DNA from: Anaerolineales bacterium
GTDB lineage: Bacteria; Chloroflexota; Anaerolineae; Anaerolineales; Villigracilaceae
NCBI GenBank assembly: GCA_016928525.1
Contig: JAFGKO010000169.1
Span: 1 to 5,409 of the forward strand
Direction of reading: 5' to 3'
Length of the DNA: 5,409 bases
Shown: positions 1-5,361 of the stretch, in pieces
Layout: the number at the start of each line of letters is the position of its first letter
Numbering within the stretch: position 1 is the stretch's first letter
Program-made: the position numbers and the translations under genes
Notes under the pieces: model-generated
The model's input: the letters and a program-made list of their open reading frames with translations, nothing else
What the model was told of the DNA's origin: nothing
Database searches by the model: none

Positions 1-426
1 CAAGCCGAGTCTTTCCAGGATTTCAGCCTGCGATTTCCACATGCGGGCCTTTTCCCCGGCTTCGGCATGATCGTAGCCCAGCAGATGCAAAGTCCCGTGG
101 ACGACAAGCAGCTGAACTTCGGACTCCAACGCATGCCCGGCGGCGCGAGCCTGCTCTTCGGCGCGCGGAACCGAGATGAGAATATCGCCCAAGTAACGGC
201 GGGCAGTTTCCGGGTCCGTTTCGGAGGCGGGGAAGGAGAGCACATCAGTCGGCGCGTCGATGCCCAGATAGTCGCGATTCAGTTCGTGCAATTGCGCATC
301 GTCCGTCAATACGATCGTCAGGTCGCCATCGGCGGATTGATGTTCGAGCGCAGCCAGCGCGGTGCGCTCAAGAAGGTCTGCTGAAAGGCCGGTTTTCAAG
401 GAGGGATTAACTTCGACGTGGATCAC
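1..426 (-). CDS. ybeY: Endoribonuclease YbeY, rRNA maturation factor (3' end missing)
   Basis: YbeY is a single-domain zinc-dependent endoribonuclease of the cytoplasm that acts in 16S rRNA 3' end maturation and late ribosome quality control. Translating the minus strand from the GTG at 426 gives 142 codons with no stop before the edge, so only the last few residues are missing (the family is usually about 150-170 residues). The diagnostic zinc signature HGTLHLLGYDH lies at residues 110-120, with H110, H114 and H120 as the metal ligands. The family block PTDVLSFP is at about 59-66, followed by GDILIS at about 80-85. The GTG start is chosen because it overlaps the pgpH stop as GTGA (423-426), which implies translational coupling; no strong Shine-Dalgarno sequence precedes it. 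The arginine usually found in the YRG segment is a leucine here (YLG, residues 53-55). The family assignment is near certain; the exact start is likely. Confidence 0.96.
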   Translation of the reverse strand, partial: MIHVEVNPSLKTGLSADLLERTALAALEHQSADGDLTIVLTDDAQLHELNRDYLGIDAPTDVLSFPASETDPETARRYLGDILISVPRAEEQARAAGHALESEVQLLVVHGTLHLLGYDHAEAGEKARMWKSQAEILERLGL

Positions 427-2549
427 GCTTTGATTTCTTTATGCGGGCTGGTGGGGACATCCTGGGCAGCAGGCGCATCTTTCGCCTTTGGATATTCGAT
501 GCGCGGATGATAGGAGCCGCGCAAGGTGGTGACGAAGGATTCTGTGATGGTGTTCAGATCGCTCAGGGTGAGTTGCGTATGGTCGAGCTGGCCTGTCGAT
601 TGCGCGTGCTCGATGGCGCTGCGCACGATCTCACGCAACTCTTCTTCGTTGCTCGGCCTCCCGGCGCGGACACGCGCCTCGGTACCATCCGCCAGCATCA
701 GCAGCGCCGTTTCGCGCGAGCGCGGAGGCGGGCCAGGGTAACGGAACTGTTCCGGGTCCACCTTGGATTCGTCACCACCCGCAGCCTCGAGGGCCTTGGA
801 ATACTGGTAACGCGTGAGCATGGTGCCGTGATGTTCAAGGATGAAATCATCGATACGACGCGGCAGTCGATGTTTGCGCGCCAGCTTGACGCCTTCCAAC
901 ACATGTTGGGTGATAGCGGCGGAGCTATCGGCGGGTTCCAGATCATCATGTGTATTGATATTCCCGTGCGCCTGGTTCTCGATGAAAAAGGTGGGGTTCA
1001 CGGCCTTGCCCACGTCGTGGAAGAGCGCGCCCACGCGCGTGAGCAGCGCGTCTGCACCAATATTTTCGGCGGCCTGCTCGGCCAGGTTGGCAACCTGCAG
1101 GCTGTGCTGGTAAGTGCCCGGCGCATTACGCAAGAAGAATTGCAATAGGGGAAAATCGGGCCGGGAGATCTCAAGCAGTTGCAGCGGCGTGGTCAGCCCC
1201 AGGATTTGCGCCAGGAAATATTGCAGCAACAGGGTAATGCTGGCCGAGGCGATGCCGTTGAACAGCGCCGCACCCAACAGTGTGGCAATTCCAACCCAGT
1301 CCATTTGTGTATAGGGCAGGCGAAAGGCCAGGATCATGGCTGCCCCCGCCAGGGCAATCGCTATCCCCGCACGGAAGAAAGTCCAGAAACGCCGGGCCGA
1401 TCCAAGCACAAGTACGCCGGTTAGCGAGGACAGCAGGTAGTAAGGCATCAGGTCAAGCGTATTCGGCAGGCCATAAGCCGCCAGCACCGACATCACCAAC
1501 GAAAAAATCAGCCCGGTTTCCAGTCCAAACAATGTAGCCAGCAGCAGGCCAAAAGCGGGCAGTGGGAAAAGGTAAGGGACGACCGTACGGTCGGGAATGG
1601 TCAACCGCGCCCCAACCAGGAAAATGATAAAGATGATGGCAATCAACACCAGGCTGCGAGTTTCCAAAAGATGAGGCCGGGTACGGCGGTAGAAGTACAT
1701 CCCTAAGAACACAGTTGTCAAAACCACCAGCGCAGAGATGCCCACATAATCCTGCCATTGCTGGCCCGGCTCGATCAGGCCCAGTTTCTCGAGTGCTTCC
1801 AGTTGCGCAGAATTGATGATCTGACCGCCGGCCACGATCATCTCTTCCGATTTGTAGGTCTGAACCACGGGTTGTATGGCATCCCGCGCAGCCTGACGGG
1901 CGGCCTCGGTCAATTCTTGACTGTTGAAGCTGTTCGGCGCGATAAAAGCGGATACCAACTCTACGACCAGGTCTGCCTGATCCTCGGTCAACGCCAGACT
2001 GACCAGCGAAGGCACACCGCGGCGAATATTCTGCACGTCGCTCTCGCGGATGGTGTTGCGCATGACCTGTTCCAACACCCGCAGGGCTTCCTGCTGGATG
2101 GTATCCCAGCGGGCAACCTGCAGGTTAAGGATCTGTTCGCTGGTTTCCGGGTTGAGGGTCAGGTCGCTCAGGGCAGCCAGGTCGGCCTGCTTTTGCTCGG
2201 GAGTGGCAAATTCATCGACACGCACCAGGCCGATATAGTCGAGGGCAGCCCGCAGGCGTTCGATCTGACCGCGCGCGATGGATGGGTCGGGCGGGGAATA
2301 GACCGGCGGGATGGCGCGTTCCGCAGCCGCGCGCGCTTCCTCCGTCCGCACTTCGCTGACGTATTCTATCGCTTCAGGGGCCTGAAAGTCGCGCGGCGCA
2401 ACGTCGCCCGCATTCAGCGGCAGCGCTCCCGGGCTGAGAGATAGCGGCGCGATCAGGGCAATCAGCGAGACCAGGCCTATAAGGCTGAGCAGGATGAGTT
2501 GAACCGCGCGGACGCGCTTCGGGACTTTCTCGGGGCGAGCAGGAGCCAT
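423..2549 (-). CDS. pgpH: Cyclic-di-AMP phosphodiesterase, 7TMR-HD family (PgpH/YqfF type)
   Basis: This integral membrane HD hydrolase is expected to cleave the second messenger c-di-AMP to pApA, affecting osmolyte, potassium and cell-wall control. The 708-residue protein has the full family layout: an N-terminal anchor (about 16-36), an extracytoplasmic 7TMR-HDED domain (about 40-265), seven hydrophobic segments (about 268-288, 300-318, 325-342, 344-360, 369-385, 392-410, 419-450) and a cytoplasmic HD domain (about 470-685). The two-metal site looks complete: H482, H511-D512 in FHDVGK, H549, H573-H574 in EHHGT, and D621 in LADGTEA. The family blocks FRYPGP and RIEYP are also present. The ATG at 2549 is preferred; a TTG one codon earlier abuts the yqeY stop directly. 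It lies 3 bases after yqeY and overlaps ybeY by 4 bases, so it is cotranscribed. A Pro/Ala-rich tail of about 20 residues follows the HD domain. c-di-AMP specificity comes from characterised Firmicutes relatives and is inferred here. Confidence 0.95.
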   Translation of the reverse strand: MAPARPEKVPKRVRAVQLILLSLIGLVSLIALIAPLSLSPGALPLNAGDVAPRDFQAPEAIEYVSEVRTEEARAAAERAIPPVYSPPDPSIARGQIERLRAALDYIGLVRVDEFATPEQKQADLAALSDLTLNPETSEQILNLQVARWDTIQQEALRVLEQVMRNTIRESDVQNIRRGVPSLVSLALTEDQADLVVELVSAFIAPNSFNSQELTEAARQAARDAIQPVVQTYKSEEMIVAGGQIINSAQLEALEKLGLIEPGQQWQDYVGISALVVLTTVFLGMYFYRRTRPHLLETRSLVLIAIIFIIFLVGARLTIPDRTVVPYLFPLPAFGLLLATLFGLETGLIFSLVMSVLAAYGLPNTLDLMPYYLLSSLTGVLVLGSARRFWTFFRAGIAIALAGAAMILAFRLPYTQMDWVGIATLLGAALFNGIASASITLLLQYFLAQILGLTTPLQLLEISRPDFPLLQFFLRNAPGTYQHSLQVANLAEQAAENIGADALLTRVGALFHDVGKAVNPTFFIENQAHGNINTHDDLEPADSSAAITQHVLEGVKLARKHRLPRRIDDFILEHHGTMLTRYQYSKALEAAGGDESKVDPEQFRYPGPPPRSRETALLMLADGTEARVRAGRPSNEEELREIVRSAIEHAQSTGQLDHTQLTLSDLNTITESFVTTLRGSYHPRIEYPKAKDAPAAQDVPTSPHKEIKA

Positions 2550-2552
2550 CAA

Positions 2553-2999
2553 TCAGCCAGCGAGCTGCTCTCGCACCAGCGCGCTGACCTCGCCGCCGGG
2601 CGCGCGACCAGCCACCTTTTCCAGGGCGACCTTCATCACCTTGCCCATATCGGCAGGCGCGGAGGCGCCGGTCTCGGCGATGGCGGCTTTGACAATTTCG
2701 CGCAGTTCGTCCGCGGACATGGCTGCGGGCAGGAAGGCTTCCAGCACGGCGATTTCGGCCTGGTTGTCTTTGATGAGATCGTCGCGGTTAGCGGTTTTGG
2801 CCTCTTCGATAGCTTCCTTGCGGTTCTTGATCTCTTTTTGCAGCAGCGCGATGACCGCCATCTCGTCCAGCGTGGTTTGCTTGTCCACTTCGACCTGCTT
2901 GATGGCGGCCAGCGCCATACGGACTGTATTCTTGCGCACCACATCCCCGGAGCGCATGGCGTCCTTCATCGATTCGTTAAGTTGAGCTTTTATGTCCAT
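2553..2999 (-). CDS. yqeY: GatB/YqeY domain-containing protein
   Basis: A 148-residue cytoplasmic protein of the YqeY family, related to the C-terminal tail domain of GatB, the tRNA-binding subunit of the Asp/Glu-tRNA amidotransferase. The free-standing protein has no firmly established reaction; a role linked to tRNA or translation is inferred from homology. Family hallmarks are an opening helix (LNESMKDAMRSGD, residues 7-19), LQKEIKNRKEAIEEA (53-67), an FLP turn (89-91), the segment DMGKVMK (117-123) and AGRAPGG near 130-136. Length is typical. The ATG at 2999 is chosen because the family begins at this MDIKAQL-like segment; the reading frame stays open upstream to 3218, but those residues match nothing and overlap the ROK gene. 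A perfect TATAAT ends 7 bases before this ATG and no Shine-Dalgarno sequence is present. It is the first gene of the yqeY-pgpH-ybeY unit. rpsU, its common neighbour elsewhere, is absent. Confidence 0.95.
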   Translation of the reverse strand: MDIKAQLNESMKDAMRSGDVVRKNTVRMALAAIKQVEVDKQTTLDEMAVIALLQKEIKNRKEAIEEAKTANRDDLIKDNQAEIAVLEAFLPAAMSADELREIVKAAIAETGASAPADMGKVMKVALEKVAGRAPGGEVSALVREQLAG

Positions 3000-3012
3000 G
3001 TAGGGGATTATA
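3000..3012 (-). promoter_or_regulatory. Predicted -10 promoter element for the yqeY-pgpH-ybeY operon (leaderless start)
   Basis: On the minus strand a perfect TATAAT occupies 3012-3007, followed by the 7-base discriminator CCCCTAC and then the yqeY ATG at 2999. Transcription from this -10 box would be expected to begin at or within a base or so of the ATG, giving an mRNA with no 5' leader. No good -35 hexamer lies 16-18 bases upstream, and there is no TG extension. The nearest purine-rich stretch (AGGGTGG, about 3021-3027) is too far from the ATG to serve as a ribosome binding site. The promoter call is an inference from sequence. Confidence 0.65.
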
Positions 3013-3052
3013 CTAGAAAGCCACCCTGGTTTCTGCCGAGGTAGTTTGGGGA

Positions 3053-3081
3053 CCACTTTCCAGCAAGGATCACGGAAGTGG
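3053..3081. other. Imperfect hairpin spanning the ROK gene stop codon
   Basis: CCACTTTCC (3053-3061) can pair with GGAAGTGG (3074-3081) with one bulged base, leaving a 12-base loop that contains the ROK stop codon. No T-rich tract follows on either strand, so it is not a canonical intrinsic terminator. It could still slow transcription between the ROK gene and the yqeY operon. Confidence 0.35.
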
Positions 3082-3894
3082 TATTGCAGCCCCTCTCGCA
3101 AAGGTTTCCCCAACCTCGTACGCGCCGTACACTCCGGCATGATCTCCAAGTGTAGAGACCTGAATGACCGGGACCGGCACGTAAGTAATTTTCCTTTCGA
3201 GATACGCTTGCGTTTCACCCAGAAAATAATTGCTCTTGTTGCTGATGCCGCCCATCAAAATGATCTGTTTGAGTTTGAAAAGCAGGGTCAACACCGACAG
3301 GCATCGACCAAGATAAGAGGCGTATTCTTTCCAAAACGCACTATCATCGACTTCTTCCGCTCGCACCCCTAGCAGTTTGTAGATGGCAGTTCCGGAAATA
3401 TCCGCTTCCACACAACCGATTTGCCCGCATACACATGGCGTGTTTTGGTTGCGCAGGTTCAAGGGGATATGCCCTATCTCCAAGGGGCTGACGTAGCCAT
3501 CGGCTATCAGTGCGCCCCCGACGCCTGTGGATAAAGTGACCACCACAGCAGGCAGCGCCACCTGCTCATGACTTTGGATTCCATACGCAGCGGCATGCGT
3601 ATCTTGAAGCACAATGACGTTTTCAAGAGAAGGGACAATTGCGGTCAAATCAGCTTTGATATCTCTTCTCTGCCAGCTTTCCCCCAGGTTCGGGACATTC
3701 GTAACCCGTTGGCCTTCGATGACCGCCGGTAATGCAATCACCAGGTGTTGCACTTCCTGAGAGTATTCGATCCTCCTCTTTAGAAGCTCCAAGTACTCAT
3801 CGTATTTGGAAGGAGTCTTTGTCTTGGTAACGGGATTTTTTCCGTCCCAAATCCGCGTGAATGTCGCGCCGGTATCGATGCCAAGGATCGTCAT
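3070..3894 (-). CDS. ROK-family sugar kinase (predicted hexokinase type)
   Basis: A 274-residue protein of the ROK family, cytoplasmic ATP-dependent kinases acting on glucose, N-acetylmannosamine, N-acetylglucosamine and similar sugars. Visible motifs in order: the phosphate-binding loop GIDTGATFTR (5-14), the catalytic aspartate D98 in QDTHAAAYG, the ATP-binding turn STGVGGALI (122-130), the sugar-binding EIGH (139-142), and the zinc motif CVCGQIGC (154-161). H142, C154, C156 and C161 are therefore all present, followed by E163. MGGI (214-217) fits the adenosine region. There is no N-terminal helix-turn-helix, so this is a kinase rather than a ROK repressor. Oddities: Q97 replaces the usual Asn before the catalytic Asp, and the glycine-rich loop before EIGH is shortened. 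The ATG at 3894 places the phosphate loop at the usual position; upstream in-frame codons to 4002 look non-family. No Shine-Dalgarno sequence is visible. The sugar substrate cannot be told from sequence. Confidence 0.88.
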   Translation of the reverse strand: MTILGIDTGATFTRIWDGKNPVTKTKTPSKYDEYLELLKRRIEYSQEVQHLVIALPAVIEGQRVTNVPNLGESWQRRDIKADLTAIVPSLENVIVLQDTHAAAYGIQSHEQVALPAVVVTLSTGVGGALIADGYVSPLEIGHIPLNLRNQNTPCVCGQIGCVEADISGTAIYKLLGVRAEEVDDSAFWKEYASYLGRCLSVLTLLFKLKQIILMGGISNKSNYFLGETQAYLERKITYVPVPVIQVSTLGDHAGVYGAYEVGETFARGAAIPLP

Positions 3895-3907
3895 ATTGGA
3901 TAGGATA
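3895..3907 (-). promoter_or_regulatory. Possible -10 hexamer 7 bases before the ROK kinase ATG
   Basis: TATCCT (3907-3902, minus strand) fits the relaxed TAnnnT -10 pattern and matches TATAAT at 4 of 6 positions. It lies 7 bases before the ATG, the same spacing as the TATAAT before yqeY. No Shine-Dalgarno sequence occurs in the gap, and no clear -35 element is seen. On its own this is weak; the repeated spacing is what makes it worth listing. Confidence 0.3.
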
Positions 3908-3951
3908 ATCTTTTCCAGAAATATTCGGAGACCGTATGCCACGCCGAGGGC

Positions 3952-3966
3952 AGGGTCAGAGACCCT
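3952..3966. other. Short perfect hairpin at the end of the DUF7000-like gene
   Basis: AGGGTC (3952-3957) and GACCCT (3961-3966) are perfect inverted repeats around a 3-base loop and overlap the TAG stop of the DUF7000-like gene. No T tract follows on the minus strand, so it is a poor intrinsic terminator. It may act as a weak transcription or translation barrier before the ROK gene. Confidence 0.35.
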
Positions 3967-4486
3967 ATCCCGTCGAGTGTTCGGACAAAAAGTTCTCAAC
4001 ATCCTGAATGAAATTCAAAGTTCCTGCCTCTATTTGTTGAGTTAAAGCATCCAAATCACTAAAATCAGGATTGTCAACCAATATGTGTTCTAAGATCGAA
4101 TCAACGCCTTTCCCTTCTTGTGAAACAAGTTTGTATTTGTTCCATTTACTTTCATTTATCAAATTCCAATACTTTTCTTGAACCTGCCGATTCACGCCTG
4201 ATAGCCACACTTCAAATCGAAAGGCTTCATGAAGGAAAACGATCGGCAACTTCAATTTCCGCGCTTTGAATGATTTGGGAAAGACAGAAAAATATGTCAT
4301 ATCCATATAGCCATAATAGATACTTCCCGATTCGACATAGTCTGGATATTTTTTTATAAAATGAGTTCTTAAACCCATCATATATTCCATCAACCCCCGA
4401 TACGCCACTTGAATGGCCCCTTTCTCCAGTTGTTTTCTATATTCATTTACATATTCATGGAATGGTCCCATATCTAATCCCTTCAT
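3965..4486 (-). CDS. Small conserved hypothetical protein, DUF7000-like
   Basis: This 173-residue protein is predicted soluble: no signal peptide or membrane segment is visible. From memory it resembles proteins now filed as DUF7000, which are scattered among Firmicutes and other bacteria; the family number is uncertain and no function is known. Visible blocks are an N-terminal helix EYVNEYRKQLEKGAIQVAYRG (split by eye around residues 11-31), a Tyr/Met-rich SGSIYYGYMDMTYF (53-66), a lysine-rich stretch (71-79), HEAFRFEVWLSG (86-97), a Trp-rich YWNLINESKWNKY (106-118), and an acidic end VDNPDFSDLDALTQQIE (137-153). The base composition is unlike its neighbours: 22 and 19 G/C in two sampled 60-base lines (4021-4080, 4321-4380), against 45 in a pgpH line (2281-2340). 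That suggests lateral acquisition. Two starts are possible: ATG at 4486 (AGGGAG 11 bases upstream) or ATG at 4471 (AAGGGA 7 bases upstream, arguably the better site). Confidence 0.82.
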   Translation of the reverse strand: MKGLDMGPFHEYVNEYRKQLEKGAIQVAYRGLMEYMMGLRTHFIKKYPDYVESGSIYYGYMDMTYFSVFPKSFKARKLKLPIVFLHEAFRFEVWLSGVNRQVQEKYWNLINESKWNKYKLVSQEGKGVDSILEHILVDNPDFSDLDALTQQIEAGTLNFIQDVENFLSEHSTG

Positions 4487-4539
4487 TTTTCGATAGTCTC
4501 CCTGTCGGGTACAGTTGGTCCTTTAGGCTGCAAATTTAC

Positions 4540-4596
4540 CGCGAAGACCGCAAAGGGCGCGAAGAAAACCCTTTTAAGATCTTTGCGAACTTCGCG
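4540..4596. repeat. REP-like inverted repeat of CGCGAAG/CTTTGCG modules
   Basis: The arm CGCGAAGACCGCAAAG (4540-4555) pairs with CTTTGCGAACTTCGCG (4581-4596): 14 of 16 positions are complementary and the mismatched pair sits in the middle, around a 25-base spacer. The spacer carries a second CGCGAAG (4558-4564). An alternative inner stem can form from AAAGGG (4552-4557) with CCCTTT (4569-4574). Alternating GCGAAG and CTTTGCG modules resemble intergenic repeats I have seen in Anaerolineae and other environmental bacteria. Whether it is dispersed in this genome cannot be tested from one copy. No terminator-like T tract is attached. Confidence 0.7.
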
Positions 4597-4610
4597 TGCT
4601 TTCCCAAAGG

Positions 4611-4658
4611 CCGTCTCGCCCCGGCGGGCTCTCGGCCCGAACGGGGATACCGGGACGG
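4611..4658. repeat. GC-rich nested hairpin
   Basis: Three concentric pairings are visible: CCGTC (4611-4615) with GACGG (4654-4658), CCCCG (4619-4623) with CGGGG (4642-4646), and CGGGC (4625-4629) with GCCCG (4635-4639) around a TCTCG loop. It begins 15 bases after the REP-like element, so the two could be parts of one mobile or regulatory repeat. No T tract follows, so a standard terminator is unlikely. Confidence 0.55.
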
Positions 4659-4684
4659 TGCGGGGTTCAAAAGAAAACTGCACC
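4657..4684. repeat. Small inverted repeat GGTGC/GCACC
   Basis: GGTGC (4657-4661) and GCACC (4680-4684) can form a 5-pair stem over an A-rich interior. It overlaps the last two bases of the preceding GC-rich hairpin. It is short enough to occur by chance and is listed because it continues the run of stems in this gap. Confidence 0.35.
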
Positions 4685-4736
4685 ATAGGGGGAGACTATC
4701 CGTTTTTCTTATGATCATCATACCCAAGAGCGTAGC

Positions 4737-4807
4737 GGATGGGATTGCCCATCCCGCCTGTCCTCGTCAAGGGGAGCGCGTGGCGCTGGGCAATCAATCC
4801 GCTTGAC
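4737..4807. repeat. Block of competing inverted repeats
   Basis: GGATGGG (4737-4743) and CCCATCC (4748-4754) form a perfect 7-pair hairpin with a 4-base loop. GATTGCCCA (4743-4751) is also perfectly complementary to TGGGCAATC (4787-4795), so the two pairings exclude each other. Inside and around them lie AGCGC/GCGCT (4775-4779 with 4783-4787) and GTCAAG/CTTGAC (4766-4771 with 4802-4807). The arrangement could be a structured RNA, a decayed repeat element or a protein-binding region; no known RNA family was recognised. Confidence 0.5.
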
Positions 4808-4902
4808 CTGCGCGTTTTGCGGAGCACCTGTTGCGGGACCCGCGTATACGCTATGTTGGGCAGCTTTCTTTGTATTTTATAGATCTTGATCGCCCGCAAA
4901 AT

Positions 4903-5316
4903 TCACATTTCCAAAGCTGCTACTGCCTTACCGCAGTCTGCCTGATCTAGGTAGAGGATGACACCGTAACCTGCATTTATGTCGGCAATTCCACTCGCCT
5001 CATTAACTTGAATCCCTGCCCGGGACAATTTTTTGTAGATATCAGCAAGAGCTCCCGGTTTTTCATCACCTTTTATCAAGATGGCTGAGTAAGGACCATC
5101 TAATTTCAATCCAGACTTTTTTGCTCCATCAGTCATCTTTGAGCCGTCCTTCGCGAAAAGAGTGAATTGTGTCCGATTCGGCTCCAGAGGAATCGCTTTG
5201 AAGGCATGGAAGTCAACACCAGCACCGGCAATTGTGGAAAGTAACGTTGATGCATCTGTGATTTGTCCATTGACTGTTATGTTGTAGTATTCGATTTGCA
5301 GAATTTCTGAAGCCAT
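4903..5316 (-). CDS. Small tandem ACT-domain protein
   Basis: A 137-residue predicted cytoplasmic protein that appears to be two ACT-like ligand-binding domains in tandem and nothing else. The first (about 7-72) has a divergent core, with AGAGVDFHAFKAIPL at about 30-44. The second (about 76-135) is more typical: strand YSAILIKG, then DEKPGALADIYKKLSRAGI with the proline and glycine at the usual ACT ligand site, then a glycine-containing strand ending VILYLD. ACT domains commonly bind amino acids and regulate metabolic enzymes; this free-standing form has no enzyme domain, so it may be a small regulator or sensor, but its ligand is unknown. The ATG at 5316 has a strong Shine-Dalgarno AGGAGA 4 bases upstream. 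It is separated from the next gene downstream by over 400 bases of repeats, so operon membership is doubtful. Confidence 0.82.
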   Translation of the reverse strand: MASEILQIEYYNITVNGQITDASTLLSTIAGAGVDFHAFKAIPLEPNRTQFTLFAKDGSKMTDGAKKSGLKLDGPYSAILIKGDEKPGALADIYKKLSRAGIQVNEASGIADINAGYGVILYLDQADCGKAVAALEM

Positions 5317-5320
5317 AGAT

Positions 5321-5326
5321 TCTCCT
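5321..5326 (-). promoter_or_regulatory. Shine-Dalgarno sequence of the ACT-domain gene
   Basis: AGGAGA on the minus strand, ending 4 bases before the ATG at 5316. It is the clearest ribosome binding site in the window and contrasts with the yqeY and ROK starts, which have none. Confidence 0.8.
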
Positions 5327-5361
5327 AATTTAATTTTCGAGTTTAGACAAAATGCAATTTT

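Larger units (their letters stand above)
4487..4902. other. Repeat-rich intergenic region without a credible gene
   Basis: This 416-base gap between the ACT-domain gene and the DUF7000-like gene has short open frames on both strands, but none shows a family match, a ribosome binding site or coding character. It is instead crowded with inverted repeats (4540-4596, 4611-4658, 4657-4684, 4737-4807), with an AT-rich stretch at about 4863-4885. No tRNA or other familiar RNA gene was recognised. Any promoter for the DUF7000-like gene would be expected at about 4487-4540, but no clear -35/-10 pair stands out. Confidence 0.6.

Noticed and set aside
67..384. Open frame on the plus strand of 105 codons
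   Set aside because: It lies antisense to ybeY, whose zinc motif and family blocks are clear in the other strand; the plus-strand protein shows no family features.
441..1148. Long plus-strand open frame of 235 codons
   Set aside because: It is antisense to the HD domain of pgpH and is a product of GC-rich codon use; no recognisable motif.
1758..2444. Plus-strand open frame of 228 codons
   Set aside because: It is antisense to the pgpH ectodomain and has no family character.
2499..3044. Plus-strand open frame of 181 codons
   Set aside because: It is antisense to yqeY and the pgpH start; the minus-strand proteins are clear family members.
3000..3218. N-terminal extension of YqeY by 73 residues
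   Set aside because: The extension overlaps the end of the ROK gene, has no family resemblance and would bypass the well-placed ATG at 2999.
3952..3966. Intrinsic terminator after the DUF7000-like gene
   Set aside because: The stem is perfect but only 6 pairs, and no T tract follows on the minus strand.
3895..4002. N-terminal extension of the ROK kinase by 36 residues
   Set aside because: It overlaps the end of the DUF7000-like gene out of frame and would move the phosphate loop away from the N-terminus, where the kinase-type ROK proteins carry it.
4462..4806. Plus-strand open frame of 114 codons
   Set aside because: It overlaps the start of the DUF7000-like gene and all the hairpins, and its protein has no domain or ordered character.
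4540..4807. CRISPR array
   Set aside because: The repeats differ from one another in sequence, are mostly inverted rather than direct, and have no regular spacing or spacers; no cas gene is present.
4696..4899. Minus-strand open frame of 67 codons in the repeat region
   Set aside because: It runs through the competing inverted repeats, has no ribosome binding site and matches no family I recognise; more likely a by-product of repeat sequence.
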